DNA from: Rickettsiales bacterium
Lineage (GTDB): Bacteria > Pseudomonadota > Alphaproteobacteria > Rickettsiales > JANQQO01
Assembly: GCA_028289305.1 (NCBI GenBank)
Contig: JANQQO010000272.1
Coordinates: 1-21,063, forward strand
DNA: 21,063 nt
Direction: 5' to 3'
Shown: positions 7,814 through 15,258 of the stretch, in pieces
How positions within the stretch are numbered: the first letter of the stretch is position 1
How the letters are laid out: each line of letters begins with the position of its first letter
Made by a program: the position numbers and the translations under genes
Notes under the pieces: model-generated
Seen by the model: only the letters and a program-made list of their open reading frames with translations
Told to the model about the DNA's origin: nothing
Database searches by the model: none

Positions 7814-7843
7814 ATTAAAAAATAAAACACGAAAGAAGCGTGT
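7814..7843 (-). terminator. Terminator-like hairpin between rpsO and pnp
   Basis: On the minus strand ACACG-CTTCTTT-CGTGT (7843-7827) is followed by TTTATTTTTTAATT. The stem is short at five base pairs, so termination is probably partial. That would leave rpsO as a short abundant message with some read-through into pnp, as described for E. coli rpsO-pnp. Confidence 0.55.
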
Positions 7844-7846
7844 GGC

Positions 7847-8116
7847 TTATTTACGCAAGCCAAGCTTCTGAATCAGATCTTCATAGCGCTGCCGGTCTTT
7901 ACGCTTCACGTAATCAAGCAGCTTTCTGCGACGGCCAACCATAATCAACAGGCCACGGCGGGAGTGATGATCTTTCTTATTTACCTTAAAATGTTCTGTC
8001 AGCGCCTTGATGCGTTCTGTCAATATGGCGCATTGTACTTCGGGTGAGCCTGTGTCACCATCTTTGGCGCCATAGGTTTTGATCAATTCTTGTTTTCTTT
8101 CTTGTGTAATCGACAT
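7847..8116 (-). CDS. rpsO: 30S ribosomal protein S15
   Basis: S15 binds the central domain of 16S rRNA early in 30S assembly and forms a bridge to the 50S subunit. The 89-residue product matches the usual length. It contains the family's HxxDHHSRRGL-type core (DHHSRRGLLIMVGRRRKLLDY, residues about 49-69 in two parts). Two ATG codons stand in a row at 8119 and 8116. I chose 8116 because the GGAG site is then six bases away, and because the protein then begins MSITQERK as in homologues. It lies between truB and pnp, the usual order. Confidence 0.97.
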   Translation of the reverse strand: MSITQERKQELIKTYGAKDGDTGSPEVQCAILTERIKALTEHFKVNKKDHHSRRGLLIMVGRRRKLLDYVKRKDRQRYEDLIQKLGLRK

Positions 8117-8136
8117 CATCTACTCCTTTTTATAAC

Positions 8137-9057
8137 TTATACATTTAACACACGTACAGGTTTGAACATGTGTGCTTCTACTGTGCCAATCGCGATCAAT
8201 GTGTCGTGACACATACCGCAGACCACCGCTCCCTGTTGTAACGCCGTGTTAGAACGGGGTAGTGGCACTGCCTGGCCGTGTCGTACATATTCGCGATTCG
8301 CGGGAGTTAGCTCCACCACCGGGATGTCGTCCAGTGCAGCGCTAACTGGCAGTACAATTTCAAAAAGCGGCGCATTATGCACTAACTCTTCTAGTTTTTC
8401 CAGCGAAATTGTGTCTTTTTCTAAAAAATTTCCTGTTATTGTACGGCGTAAGGCGGTCACATGCCCTTTCGTACCTAATTTTTCAGCAATATCGCGGGCC
8501 AATGCGCGCACATAGGTTCCTTTTCCACATGCTACCCTGAAGCGAAACCGATTTTCTGCCGTTTGTTCCACTAGCTCCAGCGCATCAATCGTAACTTTCC
8601 GTGGCGCCAGGGTTTTCGCTTCGCCTGCGCGCGCTAAGGCATAAGAGCGCTTGCCCCCTACCTTAATCGCCGAATACACGGGCGGTATTTGCTCTATCGT
8701 GCCGATAAATTCCGGCAACACTTTTGCAACCTCTTTTGCACTGGGGATCACCTCGCAGGTTCCTACCACTTCTCCTTCCGCGTCATCCGTATCGGTCGCG
8801 GCGCCAAACAACACTTCAAACACATATTCCTTTTGGCTGTTGGTCACAAATTGCATCGTCTTCGTTGCTTCTCCCAGCGCGATGGGAAGCACGCCCGTCG
8901 CCATAGGGTCCAGCGTGCCTGCATGCCCCACTTTCTTTGCGCGCGTAAGCCGTTTGACAACATGCACTACCTTCGCTGAGGTCATGCCTATAGGTTTATC
9001 AATGGCTAACCAACCATTCGGCCGTATAGCCGTGTCAGTGTGTTGCTGTGCGTGCAT
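8137..9057 (-). CDS. truB: tRNA pseudouridine(55) synthase
   Basis: TruB isomerises U55 in the T-loop of tRNAs and also acts as a tRNA folding chaperone. The 306-residue protein has the N-terminal GWLAIDKPIGMTS motif (15-27) and the catalytic-aspartate motif GHAGTLDPMATG, with D50. It also has the tRNA-binding GKGTYVRALARDI segment near residues 178-190. The C-terminal PUA-like tail ends with PVRVLNV, as in other members. The ATG at 9057 is 16 bases from the rbfA stop and lacks a strong Shine-Dalgarno sequence, so it probably depends on coupling. The gene is part of the nusA-infB-rbfA-truB-rpsO-pnp unit. Confidence 0.97.
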   Translation of the reverse strand: MHAQQHTDTAIRPNGWLAIDKPIGMTSAKVVHVVKRLTRAKKVGHAGTLDPMATGVLPIALGEATKTMQFVTNSQKEYVFEVLFGAATDTDDAEGEVVGTCEVIPSAKEVAKVLPEFIGTIEQIPPVYSAIKVGGKRSYALARAGEAKTLAPRKVTIDALELVEQTAENRFRFRVACGKGTYVRALARDIAEKLGTKGHVTALRRTITGNFLEKDTISLEKLEELVHNAPLFEIVLPVSAALDDIPVVELTPANREYVRHGQAVPLPRSNTALQQGAVVCGMCHDTLIAIGTVEAHMFKPVRVLNV

Positions 9058-9072
9058 GGTCTTAAAAAAGAG

Positions 9073-9468
9073 TTATTCTTGCGTTTCTGGCTGCAGATCT
9101 TGCGTGGTAGCATTGTCATGCAACAGCTGATCTAAGCGTGACGCCTGTTCAAAGGATGTATCTAACTTGAACACAAGGGCAGGGGAATATTTCAGATGCA
9201 CCTTCTTGGTGATGATGCTGCGCAATTCCTGCGCCATGCCATTGATTTTTTCCAGCACCGCCTCCTGATCTTTTCCGCCTAGCGGCAGAATATACGCGGT
9301 GGCATTCCGCAAATCTGGTGCGATGCGCACCTCCGATACAGTCACGGAAATACTATTTCCATCGGGCCCATAGACCTCGCCGCGCATAAACGCCTCAGAG
9401 AGGGCTTTGCGGAGCAGTTCACCTACCCGTAATTGCCGTTGCGTTGGCGCTTTTTTTCCGTGATGCAT
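9073..9468 (-). CDS. rbfA: Ribosome-binding factor A
   Basis: RbfA is a small KH-type protein that binds free 30S subunits and helps mature the 5' end of 16S rRNA. The 131-residue protein has the expected N-terminal RQLRVGELLRKALSEAF helix (11-27). The family beta strand follows, with SVTVSEVRIAPDLRNATAYI (41-60). Its C-terminal section RLDQLLHDN ends the KH fold and is followed by a short tail. It sits 18 bases after infB and ahead of truB. The order is conserved widely, so the call is firm. A start at 9468 gives the usual MHHGKK-like opening, with AGTGGG-type sequence missing but GGGGGG present just upstream. Confidence 0.95.
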   Translation of the reverse strand: MHHGKKAPTQRQLRVGELLRKALSEAFMRGEVYGPDGNSISVTVSEVRIAPDLRNATAYILPLGGKDQEAVLEKINGMAQELRSIITKKVHLKYSPALVFKLDTSFEQASRLDQLLHDNATTQDLQPETQE

Positions 9469-9486
9469 ACAAACCCCCCAGCCATA

Positions 9487-11916
9487 TTACAGCGTTCTGT
9501 TTTCTTCAATAACGTCGAAGGCTTCAATCACATCGCCTTCTTTTAAATCGTCATAGCTCTCAAAGGCCATCCCGCATTCCGTGCCTGATTTCACCTCATT
9601 CACTTCATCTTTGAAGCGTTTCAGCGTTTTCAGCTTGCCTTCGTGAATCACCACATCATCGCGAATCAGACGCACACCTGCGCCGCGCTTAATCGTGCCT
9701 TCTTTCACCATACAGCCGGCCACCTTACCAATTTTGCTAACCTTAAATACCTGCAATATTTCTGCAGTGCCTAAGAATTCTTCGCGTATATGCGGCTTTA
9801 ACATACCACTCAGCAGATCTTTCATGTCATCCACCAAATCATAAATCACCGAGTAATAGCGAATCTCTAGCCCCTCATTTGCCGCGAGCTCCTTCGCTGC
9901 TGGGTTCGCACGCACATTAAACCCAACGATATTCGCATTCACCGTTTTTGCGAGATTGACGTCTGATTCTGTGATCCCGCCTACTGCGTTGTGCACCACC
10001 TGCACCTGCGCTTCATTATCGGTGAGCTCATTCAGCTTCTCCAAACTTTGCGTGATGGCTTCTGCTGAACCTTTCACATCCGACTTCACAATCACCGCTA
10101 GCTTCTTGGTTTCTTCCGCGCCAGCCTGCTTAAACATATCATCGAGCGACACGCCCGTTGCCGCCACGGCACGTACATCGCGTGCGCGCTTATATCTAAA
10201 TTCGGTGATTTCGCGCGCTTGTTTTTCGCTTTCCACCACTACGAATTTTTCCCCCGCTTCCGGCGCCTCGTTTAATCCTAATATCTCTACAGGCAATGCT
10301 GGTGGCGCTTCTTCTACCGCCTGCCCCTTATCATTCATCAGCGCGCGTACTTTACCAAACGCTCCGCCTGCTACTACAATATCTCCCGTTTTCAGCGTAC
10401 CACGCTGTATCAGCAACGTTGCCACCGTTCCTTTGCCAGGGTCCACCTTGGCTTCAATCACGACACCGGAGGCATTCGTATTTGGGTTGGCTTTCAGCTC
10501 CAGCACTTCCGCCTGCAGCAGAATCGTCTCACTTAACGTATCCAGCCCTATCTTTTCTTTGGCCGACACTTCTGCCACCATAATATCGCCACCTAGATCC
10601 TCAGGAATCAACTCATGCGCCAGCAGAGCATCTTTAATCTTCTTTACATCAGCATCTGGCTTATCGATCTTATTAATCGCCACGATAATTGGCACTTCTG
10701 CTGCCTTGGCATGATTAATCGCTTCTTCCGTTTGTGGCATCACGCCATCATCAGCCGCCACTACCAATATCACAATATCCGTCACTTTCGAGCCGCGCGC
10801 GCGCATGGCAGTGAACGCCGCGTGACCGGGTGTATCTAAAAACGTAATTTTCGAACCATCTTCCAGCTGGGTTTGATACGCCCCAATATGTTGGGTAATA
10901 CCGCCCGCCTCGCCAGCCGTCACATCCGTTTCCCGCAGTGCATCGAGCAGTGAGGTTTTACCGTGATCCACATGCCCCATCACCGTTACTACTGGCGGGC
11001 GTGGTTGGAGATCTTTTGGATCATCCTCTTCCTCTTCCACCATCACTTTTTCAACATCCGCTTCGGTGACGCGTTTAAACTTGTGGCCAAATTCAGTAAC
11101 GATCAGCTCCGCCGTGTCAGCATCAATCGCCTGATTCACCGTTGCCATCACACCGAGCTTCATTAGCTCTTTCACCACATCCACACCACGTACCGCCATG
11201 CGGTTCGCCAATTCCTGCACGGTAATCGTCTCTGGGATCACCACTTCGCGTATGATTTTTTCTGCTGGCCCTGCAATATCCCCCGCGCTGCGCCGTTTCG
11301 CACGCTCACGTGCCCGCCGTTCCACAGAAAGACTGCGCGTCCGCGTTTCTTGATGAATAATCTGCGATAGGGTGAGTTTGCCAGATTGCCTACGTCCCTC
11401 ATCTTGCCGCTTCTTAGGCGCTTTCTTTACTGGCTTTTTCTCTTCTTCAGCCGCTGCAGGCGCCGCTTTCTTGCCACCACCATGTGGCTTTTTCTGCGTT
11501 TGTGCTTCTACATCGCTCAAATCCGGCGGCGCTATTTCTGGTGCGGCTTCTTGTGCAGCTGCCTCTTCCGGCTTTTCAGACTTTTCTTGTGCTTTTTTCG
11601 TCGGGGCAGGGGGCTGCTCGGTTTTGGCCTGCTCTTTAGCGGAAGAAAGCGCTTTTAGCCGCGCGCTCTGCTCTGATTGCGAGAGCTTGCCGCCATCAGC
11701 TTCCTTCTTCGCTGGTGCCTCTTCCTTTTCTTCAGGCTTTTGCCCAGGCGGCGCAAAAGTACGCGTCTTGCGCACCTCCACCTGAATGGTTTTCGTACCA
11801 GCGCCCCGTCCCAGGTTCTGCTGTATACTTCCACCCTCTACCGTGCGGCTGAGCTGAAGCTTTTTCTGTGGTTTTGCTTTTAACACGTTACTATCTTTAT
11901 CTTTTTCTTCGCTCAT
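9487..11916 (-). CDS. infB: Translation initiation factor IF-2
   Basis: IF-2 is the GTPase that brings initiator fMet-tRNA to the 30S subunit and promotes subunit joining. The product is 809 residues. A charged Ala/Glu/Lys-rich N-terminal region (about 1-230), typical of alphaproteobacteria, precedes an IF2-N helix module with the motif ITVQELANRMAVRGVDVVKEL (about 232-252, in parts). The GTPase motifs follow: GHVDHGKT (314-321), DTPGHAAF (about 360-367) and NKID (about 414-417). Domains II, III and the C-terminal fMet-tRNA-binding domain complete the protein. The start ATG at 11916 has no clear Shine-Dalgarno site. The usual upstream neighbour ylxR is missing, with 113 bases between nusA and infB. 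Confidence 0.98.
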   Translation of the reverse strand: MSEEKDKDSNVLKAKPQKKLQLSRTVEGGSIQQNLGRGAGTKTIQVEVRKTRTFAPPGQKPEEKEEAPAKKEADGGKLSQSEQSARLKALSSAKEQAKTEQPPAPTKKAQEKSEKPEEAAAQEAAPEIAPPDLSDVEAQTQKKPHGGGKKAAPAAAEEEKKPVKKAPKKRQDEGRRQSGKLTLSQIIHQETRTRSLSVERRARERAKRRSAGDIAGPAEKIIREVVIPETITVQELANRMAVRGVDVVKELMKLGVMATVNQAIDADTAELIVTEFGHKFKRVTEADVEKVMVEEEEDDPKDLQPRPPVVTVMGHVDHGKTSLLDALRETDVTAGEAGGITQHIGAYQTQLEDGSKITFLDTPGHAAFTAMRARGSKVTDIVILVVAADDGVMPQTEEAINHAKAAEVPIIVAINKIDKPDADVKKIKDALLAHELIPEDLGGDIMVAEVSAKEKIGLDTLSETILLQAEVLELKANPNTNASGVVIEAKVDPGKGTVATLLIQRGTLKTGDIVVAGGAFGKVRALMNDKGQAVEEAPPALPVEILGLNEAPEAGEKFVVVESEKQAREITEFRYKRARDVRAVAATGVSLDDMFKQAGAEETKKLAVIVKSDVKGSAEAITQSLEKLNELTDNEAQVQVVHNAVGGITESDVNLAKTVNANIVGFNVRANPAAKELAANEGLEIRYYSVIYDLVDDMKDLLSGMLKPHIREEFLGTAEILQVFKVSKIGKVAGCMVKEGTIKRGAGVRLIRDDVVIHEGKLKTLKRFKDEVNEVKSGTECGMAFESYDDLKEGDVIEAFDVIEENRTL

Positions 11917-12029
11917 ATGCTATAGATACACCGTATCACTTCGCTGGGGTTATGGGCCAATGCCGCCGCGACTATACCTATAAAACCGCCAAGTACAAAC
12001 CAAAAAGCCTACGCTCGTAACGATAAGCG
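11917..12029. other. nusA-infB gap, ylxR absent
   Basis: Where many bacteria carry ylxR (DUF448) there are only 113 bases. The minus strand holds a 31-codon open frame between a TAG (12011-12009) and a TGA overlapping the infB ATG (11915-11913). It reads as a glycine-rich hydrophobic stretch (FWFVLGGFIGIVAAALAH) and then a short polar tail. It has no ATG, GTG or TTG before its 17th codon. It could be chance or a gene remnant. I do not call it a gene. Confidence 0.5.
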
Positions 12030-13730
12030 CTAGTCTTCCTTTTTCTTTGCAGCTTTTTTCGTGGTTTTCTTTGCCGGCTTTTCTTCTGCAGCCACCTCGT
12101 CTGCTTCAGCAGCTTCCGCCTCTTTTGCGTCTTTCGCAGGCGTTTCTGCCTCCGCGTCTGCAGCGTCTGCTTCTTCTGCAGCATCAGCATTAGCATCAGC
12201 TTTTTCTTCCGCACCGCCTTCTTCTTCGTCAAACCAGTGCTTCCGTGCCGCCATAATCAGCTCGTCAATCTCATCGTCAGACTTTCCAGAGTCAGGCAAG
12301 AGTTCTTTGAACTCATCGCGTGCTAGATCGGCCAGGTCATCCAGGGTTTTAATGCCCTTCTCACCGAGCGCCACCATGAGCTCATCGTCAATGCCAGGCA
12401 TTTCTTCAATCTCGGTTTCCACACCCAGCGTATGCCAGCGCTCATTGAGCTCTTTCTTGTGCTCTTCTAAATATTCGCTCGCACGCTCTTTGAGCGCTTC
12501 GGCCAAGTCTTTATCAAAGCCTTCAATACCTTCCAGCTCTTCTGTTGGCACCAGCACCAAGTCTTCCACCTTGCGGAATCCTTCGGTCACCAAAAGATGC
12601 GCGATCACGTCTTCCACGTTCAGCGCTTCGATGAAGATCTGCGATACCGTGTTGAATTCTTCCACACGGCGCTTCGATTCTTCATCCTCGGTCAGCACAT
12701 CGATATTCCAGCCAACAATCTGTGAGGCTAGGCGCACATTCTGCCCACGACGACCAATCGCCAGGCTCAGCTGCCCTTCAGGCACCACCACTTCGATGCG
12801 CTGGTTGTCTTCATCAATCACAATCTTGCTCACCTCTGCCGGCGCCAATGCACTCACCACCAGCGTTGCAGGATCAGCCGACCACTCGATGATATCAATC
12901 TTCTCGCCTTGCAGCTCATAGACCACCGCCTGTACGCGTGAGCCACGAAGACCCACACAGGAACCTACCGGGTCGATATTCGAATCATTCGATTTCACCG
13001 CAATCTTAGCCCGGCTACCGGGGTCGCGTGCTACGGCCATAATCTCGATAATCCCATCATAAATCTCCGGCACTTCTTGCGTAAATAATTGCGCCAAGAA
13101 TTGGGGATGCGTGCGCGAGAGGAAAATCTGCGGGCCTTTCAGCTCGCTCCGCACATCCTCGATATAGGCACGAATGCGATCATTCGGACGAAATACCTCG
13201 CGCGGAATCGTCCGCTCGCGATACATCATCGTCTCGGTATTACCCAAATCCACCGCCACATTGCCGTATTCAATGCGCTTCACCACGCCATTGACGATTT
13301 CGCCCACGCGGTCTTTATATTCCTCAAATTGCTTCTCACGCTCGGCTTCGCGTACTTTCTGGATAATGATCTGCTTTGCCGTTTGCGCAATCACCCGCCC
13401 AAATTCAATCGGTGGCAATTCTTCGGACACCGTATCACCCAGCGCGGCGTCTTTTTTATCCTTCTTCGCATCGTCTAGGGAAATTTCCGTGCCCGGCGCT
13501 TCCACATTCTCCACCACTTCACGCTCGCGGAACATCTTGATTGCTCCGGTTTTGCGATCAATATGCGAGACAATATGCTGCTCATGCCCATATTTCTTGC
13601 GCCCAGCGATCTGTATCGCCTGCTCCATCGCCTCTACTACGGCTTCATTGGGAATACCTTTTTCCCGTGCCACCGCATCAGCGACCTGTAAAATCTCACT
13701 ATTTCCAGTAATAGCAAAATTCGATTCCAT
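12030..13730 (-). CDS. nusA: Transcription termination/antitermination factor NusA
   Basis: NusA binds RNA polymerase and nascent RNA, promoting pausing, termination and antitermination. Domains of the 566-residue protein: an N-terminal RNAP-binding domain (1-about 135), S1 (about 142-205), KH1 with DPVGSCVGLRGSR (253-265), and KH2 with AIGRRGQNVRLA (324-335). A helix-hairpin-helix acidic-repeat region (about 360-495) includes GIEGFDKDLAEAL and MPGIDDELMVAL. Residues 501-566 form an extra low-complexity tail, first Ala/Glu/Asp-rich and then ending in a lysine cluster (KKTTKKAAKKK). That tail is unlike E. coli NusA. The gene lies 53 bases after rimP. NusA often autoregulates its operon. Confidence 0.98.
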   Translation of the reverse strand: MESNFAITGNSEILQVADAVAREKGIPNEAVVEAMEQAIQIAGRKKYGHEQHIVSHIDRKTGAIKMFREREVVENVEAPGTEISLDDAKKDKKDAALGDTVSEELPPIEFGRVIAQTAKQIIIQKVREAEREKQFEEYKDRVGEIVNGVVKRIEYGNVAVDLGNTETMMYRERTIPREVFRPNDRIRAYIEDVRSELKGPQIFLSRTHPQFLAQLFTQEVPEIYDGIIEIMAVARDPGSRAKIAVKSNDSNIDPVGSCVGLRGSRVQAVVYELQGEKIDIIEWSADPATLVVSALAPAEVSKIVIDEDNQRIEVVVPEGQLSLAIGRRGQNVRLASQIVGWNIDVLTEDEESKRRVEEFNTVSQIFIEALNVEDVIAHLLVTEGFRKVEDLVLVPTEELEGIEGFDKDLAEALKERASEYLEEHKKELNERWHTLGVETEIEEMPGIDDELMVALGEKGIKTLDDLADLARDEFKELLPDSGKSDDEIDELIMAARKHWFDEEEGGAEEKADANADAAEEADAADAEAETPAKDAKEAEAAEADEVAAEEKPAKKTTKKAAKKKED

Positions 13731-13783
13731 AGCCTTACATCCTTATCTTAAGTGTTAAATCCGTTATATTCATAATGCCGCAA

Positions 13784-14272
13784 TCACGCCGGAGCGTTCT
13801 GCAGCATTGCATCTGTAATCACCAGCTTTGCCTCCGCAATCGCCTCAAACGGGATCTCTGCGATCGCTTCCCCGCCATCGGCTAATTGCAGCTGCACCAC
13901 CGCATCTTTTTCTCCGAGTAAGGTGCCGCGAAAGCGCTTTCGCCCTTCCACCGGTGCTGCGGTAGTAATCTTCACTTCTTTACCGGCAAAGCGGGTGAAA
14001 TCTTCTTGCGTCACCAAGGGGCGATCCAGCCCTGTAGAGCTCACCTCCACGTTATACTCATCCGTATTCACCCCTTCAGCCGCCAATACCGGCCCCATCA
14101 GGCGCGATACTGAAGTGCAATCATCCAGCGTCACCTGCGCGCCATCCTGCCGCTCGATCATAATCTGCAGCGTATCCTGGTGCTGTCCAATGCGCTTCAC
14201 CCGCACTACGCTATATCCTTTTGCTGCCGCACTCGGCGTAATGATTGCAGCAATTTGCTGTTCTATTCCCAT
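13784..14272 (-). CDS. rimP: Ribosome maturation factor RimP
   Basis: RimP (DUF150) is a cytosolic factor needed for 30S subunit maturation. The 162-residue protein shows the N-terminal alpha/beta domain, with a YSVVRVKRIGQ-like strand and ITLDDCTSVSR-type motif (seen as VTLDDCTSVSRLMGPVL, 47-63). The diagnostic motif EVSSTGLDRPL is near residues 76-86, followed by a C-terminal SH3-like barrel. It is the first gene of the nusA-infB cluster, as usual. AGGG stands four bases before the ATG at 14272. No metY-type tRNA precedes it, unlike in E. coli. Confidence 0.96.
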   Translation of the reverse strand: MGIEQQIAAIITPSAAAKGYSVVRVKRIGQHQDTLQIMIERQDGAQVTLDDCTSVSRLMGPVLAAEGVNTDEYNVEVSSTGLDRPLVTQEDFTRFAGKEVKITTAAPVEGRKRFRGTLLGEKDAVVQLQLADGGEAIAEIPFEAIAEAKLVITDAMLQNAPA

Positions 14273-14344
14273 CGTCCCTGTCGTCTATCTAATCTATGTC
14301 AAGAAATGTGGTTCCCTCATGCACTTAAGCGCCGCCTAGGCAAC

Positions 14345-14368
14345 AAAAAAGGCGGGCTCTCGCCCACC
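14345..14368 (-). terminator. T-tailed GC hairpin in the rimP leader region
   Basis: On the minus strand GGTGGGC-GAGA-GCCCGCC (14368-14351) forms a seven-base-pair stem with one G-T pair, followed by TTTTTT (14350-14345). It has all the features of a Rho-independent terminator, yet no gene on the minus strand ends upstream of it. It could be an attenuator for the rimP-nusA-infB operon or terminate an unrecognised small transcript. Confidence 0.75.
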
Positions 14369-14384
14369 AATCTCGTGCGAGGTA

Positions 14385-14412
14385 TATATAGCCAAAAAAT
14401 AACTTTTTTCAA
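14385..14412 (-). promoter_or_regulatory. Candidate promoter for the rimP operon
   Basis: Minus-strand TTGAAA (14412-14407, five of six) and TATATA (14390-14385, four of six) are 16 bases apart. Transcription would start near 14378, only about ten bases before the T-tailed hairpin at 14368. That is unusually close for a normal attenuator. Confidence 0.5.
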
Positions 14413-14457
14413 GTGAATTCTTTTTTATCCCCAATATGGCACTGAAATGCCCTTTGT

Positions 14458-14516
14458 GTCATCCCAAAGGACTTGTCCTGCGAAGCTTTTAAGCGAAGCA
14501 GGAAGCTGGAATCCAG
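14458..14516 (-). repeat. Dispersed palindromic intergenic repeat, copy A
   Basis: The 59-base element runs from GTCATCCC to CTGGAATCCAG on the plus strand. Inside, TCCTGC and GCAGGA flank a smaller GCTT/AAGC hairpin. Its reverse complement matches copy C (17832-17889) at about 46 of 59 positions by hand alignment, and it shares end motifs with copy B. It is bounded by GTCAT and CTGGA(A/T)TCCAG, as in palindromic repeats spread through many alphaproteobacterial genomes. Confidence 0.8.
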
Positions 14517-14569
14517 GTTTTTTTATGGCGCAATCACCGCCCCACCAATAAAAACATCATAATTTTGTG

Positions 14570-14602
14570 TATAAATAACAAGAATATAGTATAAACAACA
14601 AG
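14570..14602 (+). repeat. Direct repeats upstream of a promoter
   Basis: TATAAATAACAAG (14570-14582) and TATAAACAACAAG (14590-14602) differ at one base. They are 20 bases apart start to start, close to two helical turns. They end five bases before the -35 box at 14607, the place where an activator would sit. Confidence 0.65.
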
Positions 14603-14606
14603 TTAT

Positions 14607-14635
14607 TTGACATTATACCCATAATATACTACAAT
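14607..14635 (+). promoter_or_regulatory. Near-consensus sigma-70 promoter
   Basis: TTGACA (14607-14612, perfect -35) is separated by 17 bases from TACAAT (14630-14635, five of six). Transcription would begin near 14642 and give a leader of about 117 bases before the small membrane protein at 14759. It is the best promoter in the window by eye. Confidence 0.85.
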
Positions 14636-14645
14636 ATAGTGTATT
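14623..14645 (+). promoter_or_regulatory. Dyad overlapping -10 and transcription start
   Basis: AATATACTA (14623-14631) and TAGTGTATT (14637-14645) form an inverted repeat with one mismatch in nine and a five-base spacer. It covers the -10 box and likely start point, a typical place for a repressor operator. No cognate regulator is in the window. AT-rich sequence makes chance dyads more likely. Confidence 0.45.
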
Positions 14646-14707
14646 TAATAGTTTGCGTTTTTGTGAATTTCGGGATGCGGCATGTGCCCATCCGTAAAAA
14701 TATGTGT

Positions 14708-14730
14708 GTGATAGGCACGCTGCCTATCAC
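14708..14730 (+). promoter_or_regulatory. Perfect 10-bp hairpin in the leader of 14759
   Basis: GTGATAGGCA-CGC-TGCCTATCAC is a perfect ten-base-pair inverted repeat with a three-base loop, ending 15 bases before the AAGGAG ribosome-binding site. There is no T-tract, so it is not a terminator. It could act as an mRNA-stabilising or translation-control structure, or as a protein-binding site. Confidence 0.7.
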
Positions 14731-14758
14731 TAGGTCTCTCTTATAAGGAGATGAAGTC

Positions 14759-15166
14759 ATGCGTTTGGAGAAATACTCTTGGGTTCCGGTATGGGGTGCT
14801 TTTGTAACGTTGTTCTGGTCAACCGTGTCTGGCGACAACGTGTTGCCACGGAGCTGTGTGTACGTAGCTCTTGGATTTTGCAGTGTGGGCTTGCTTATGC
14901 AAGCTTGGTGTTTCCTGTGTTGCTCTTTTCCTCGATGGAGGAAAAAAATCTTGTTTTACAAGATAGTAATCCTATTTTATGGCCTGATGACAGTATTTTT
15001 TTTCGGACTTTCTGTGTCGATGCTGATTAACCCACTATCTTCTGTATTTGGTTGGGAAGGTCTGCTTTCGTTGGTGGATGTGTTTGTAAGCATAGCCTCC
15101 TTTTTTACTGGAATACTTGGTGCCCATCTTGTGGTTAAGGCGCTCAAAGAGGGAGAGCCTCAATAG
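14759..15166 (+). CDS. Small four-helix membrane protein, unknown
   Basis: I do not recognise this 135-residue protein. It has four hydrophobic segments at about residues 7-22, 31-53, 63-89 and 101-126, joined by short polar loops (SFPRWRKK between the second and third), and a charged tail KALKEGEPQ. Cysteines cluster in segment 2 (CFLCC, near 51-55). AAGGAG lies eight bases before the ATG. The gene has its own strong promoter with possible operator elements and a strong terminator (15198-15230), so it is a monocistronic, probably regulated unit. Its T-rich codon use differs from the GC-richer genes on either side, which could reflect horizontal origin or simply its hydrophobic composition. 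Confidence 0.75.
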   Translation: MRLEKYSWVPVWGAFVTLFWSTVSGDNVLPRSCVYVALGFCSVGLLMQAWCFLCCSFPRWRKKILFYKIVILFYGLMTVFFFGLSVSMLINPLSSVFGWEGLLSLVDVFVSIASFFTGILGAHLVVKALKEGEPQ

Positions 15167-15197
15167 CGTTGCAATGCCGCCCCACAGCATGACACCC

Positions 15198-15230
15198 AAA
15201 AAGCCGCCGGATTATTCCGGCGGCTTTTTT
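15198..15230. terminator. Bidirectional terminator between convergent genes
   Basis: AAAAAGCCGCCGGA-TTAT-TCCGGCGGCTTTTT is a perfect stem with an A-run on one side and a T-run on the other, so it works on both strands. It ends the 14759 gene on the plus strand. It lies about 130 bases past the metF stop on the minus strand. Confidence 0.95.
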
Positions 15231-15258
15231 CATGCCTGCATTTCACGTTGTTCTTTAT

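Noticed and set aside
9956..10714. 252-codon plus-strand frame opposite infB
   Set aside because: Antisense shadow of a clearly identified IF-2 gene, with Ser/Thr-rich low-information sequence.
11978..12232. 84-codon very basic frame on the minus strand overlapping the end of nusA
   Set aside because: It is the shifted frame of the repetitive Ala/Glu/Lys-coding tail of nusA. Its odd composition follows from that, and it has no independent ribosome-binding site. It does not resemble the DUF448 protein YlxR.
12061..12921. 286-codon plus-strand frame opposite nusA
   Set aside because: Serine-rich antisense frame over a certain gene, without a start signal or recognisable motif.
14273..14345. 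Possible initiator tRNA before rimP, as in E. coli metY-rimP
   Set aside because: No cloverleaf, T-arm or anticodon arm can be formed in this stretch.
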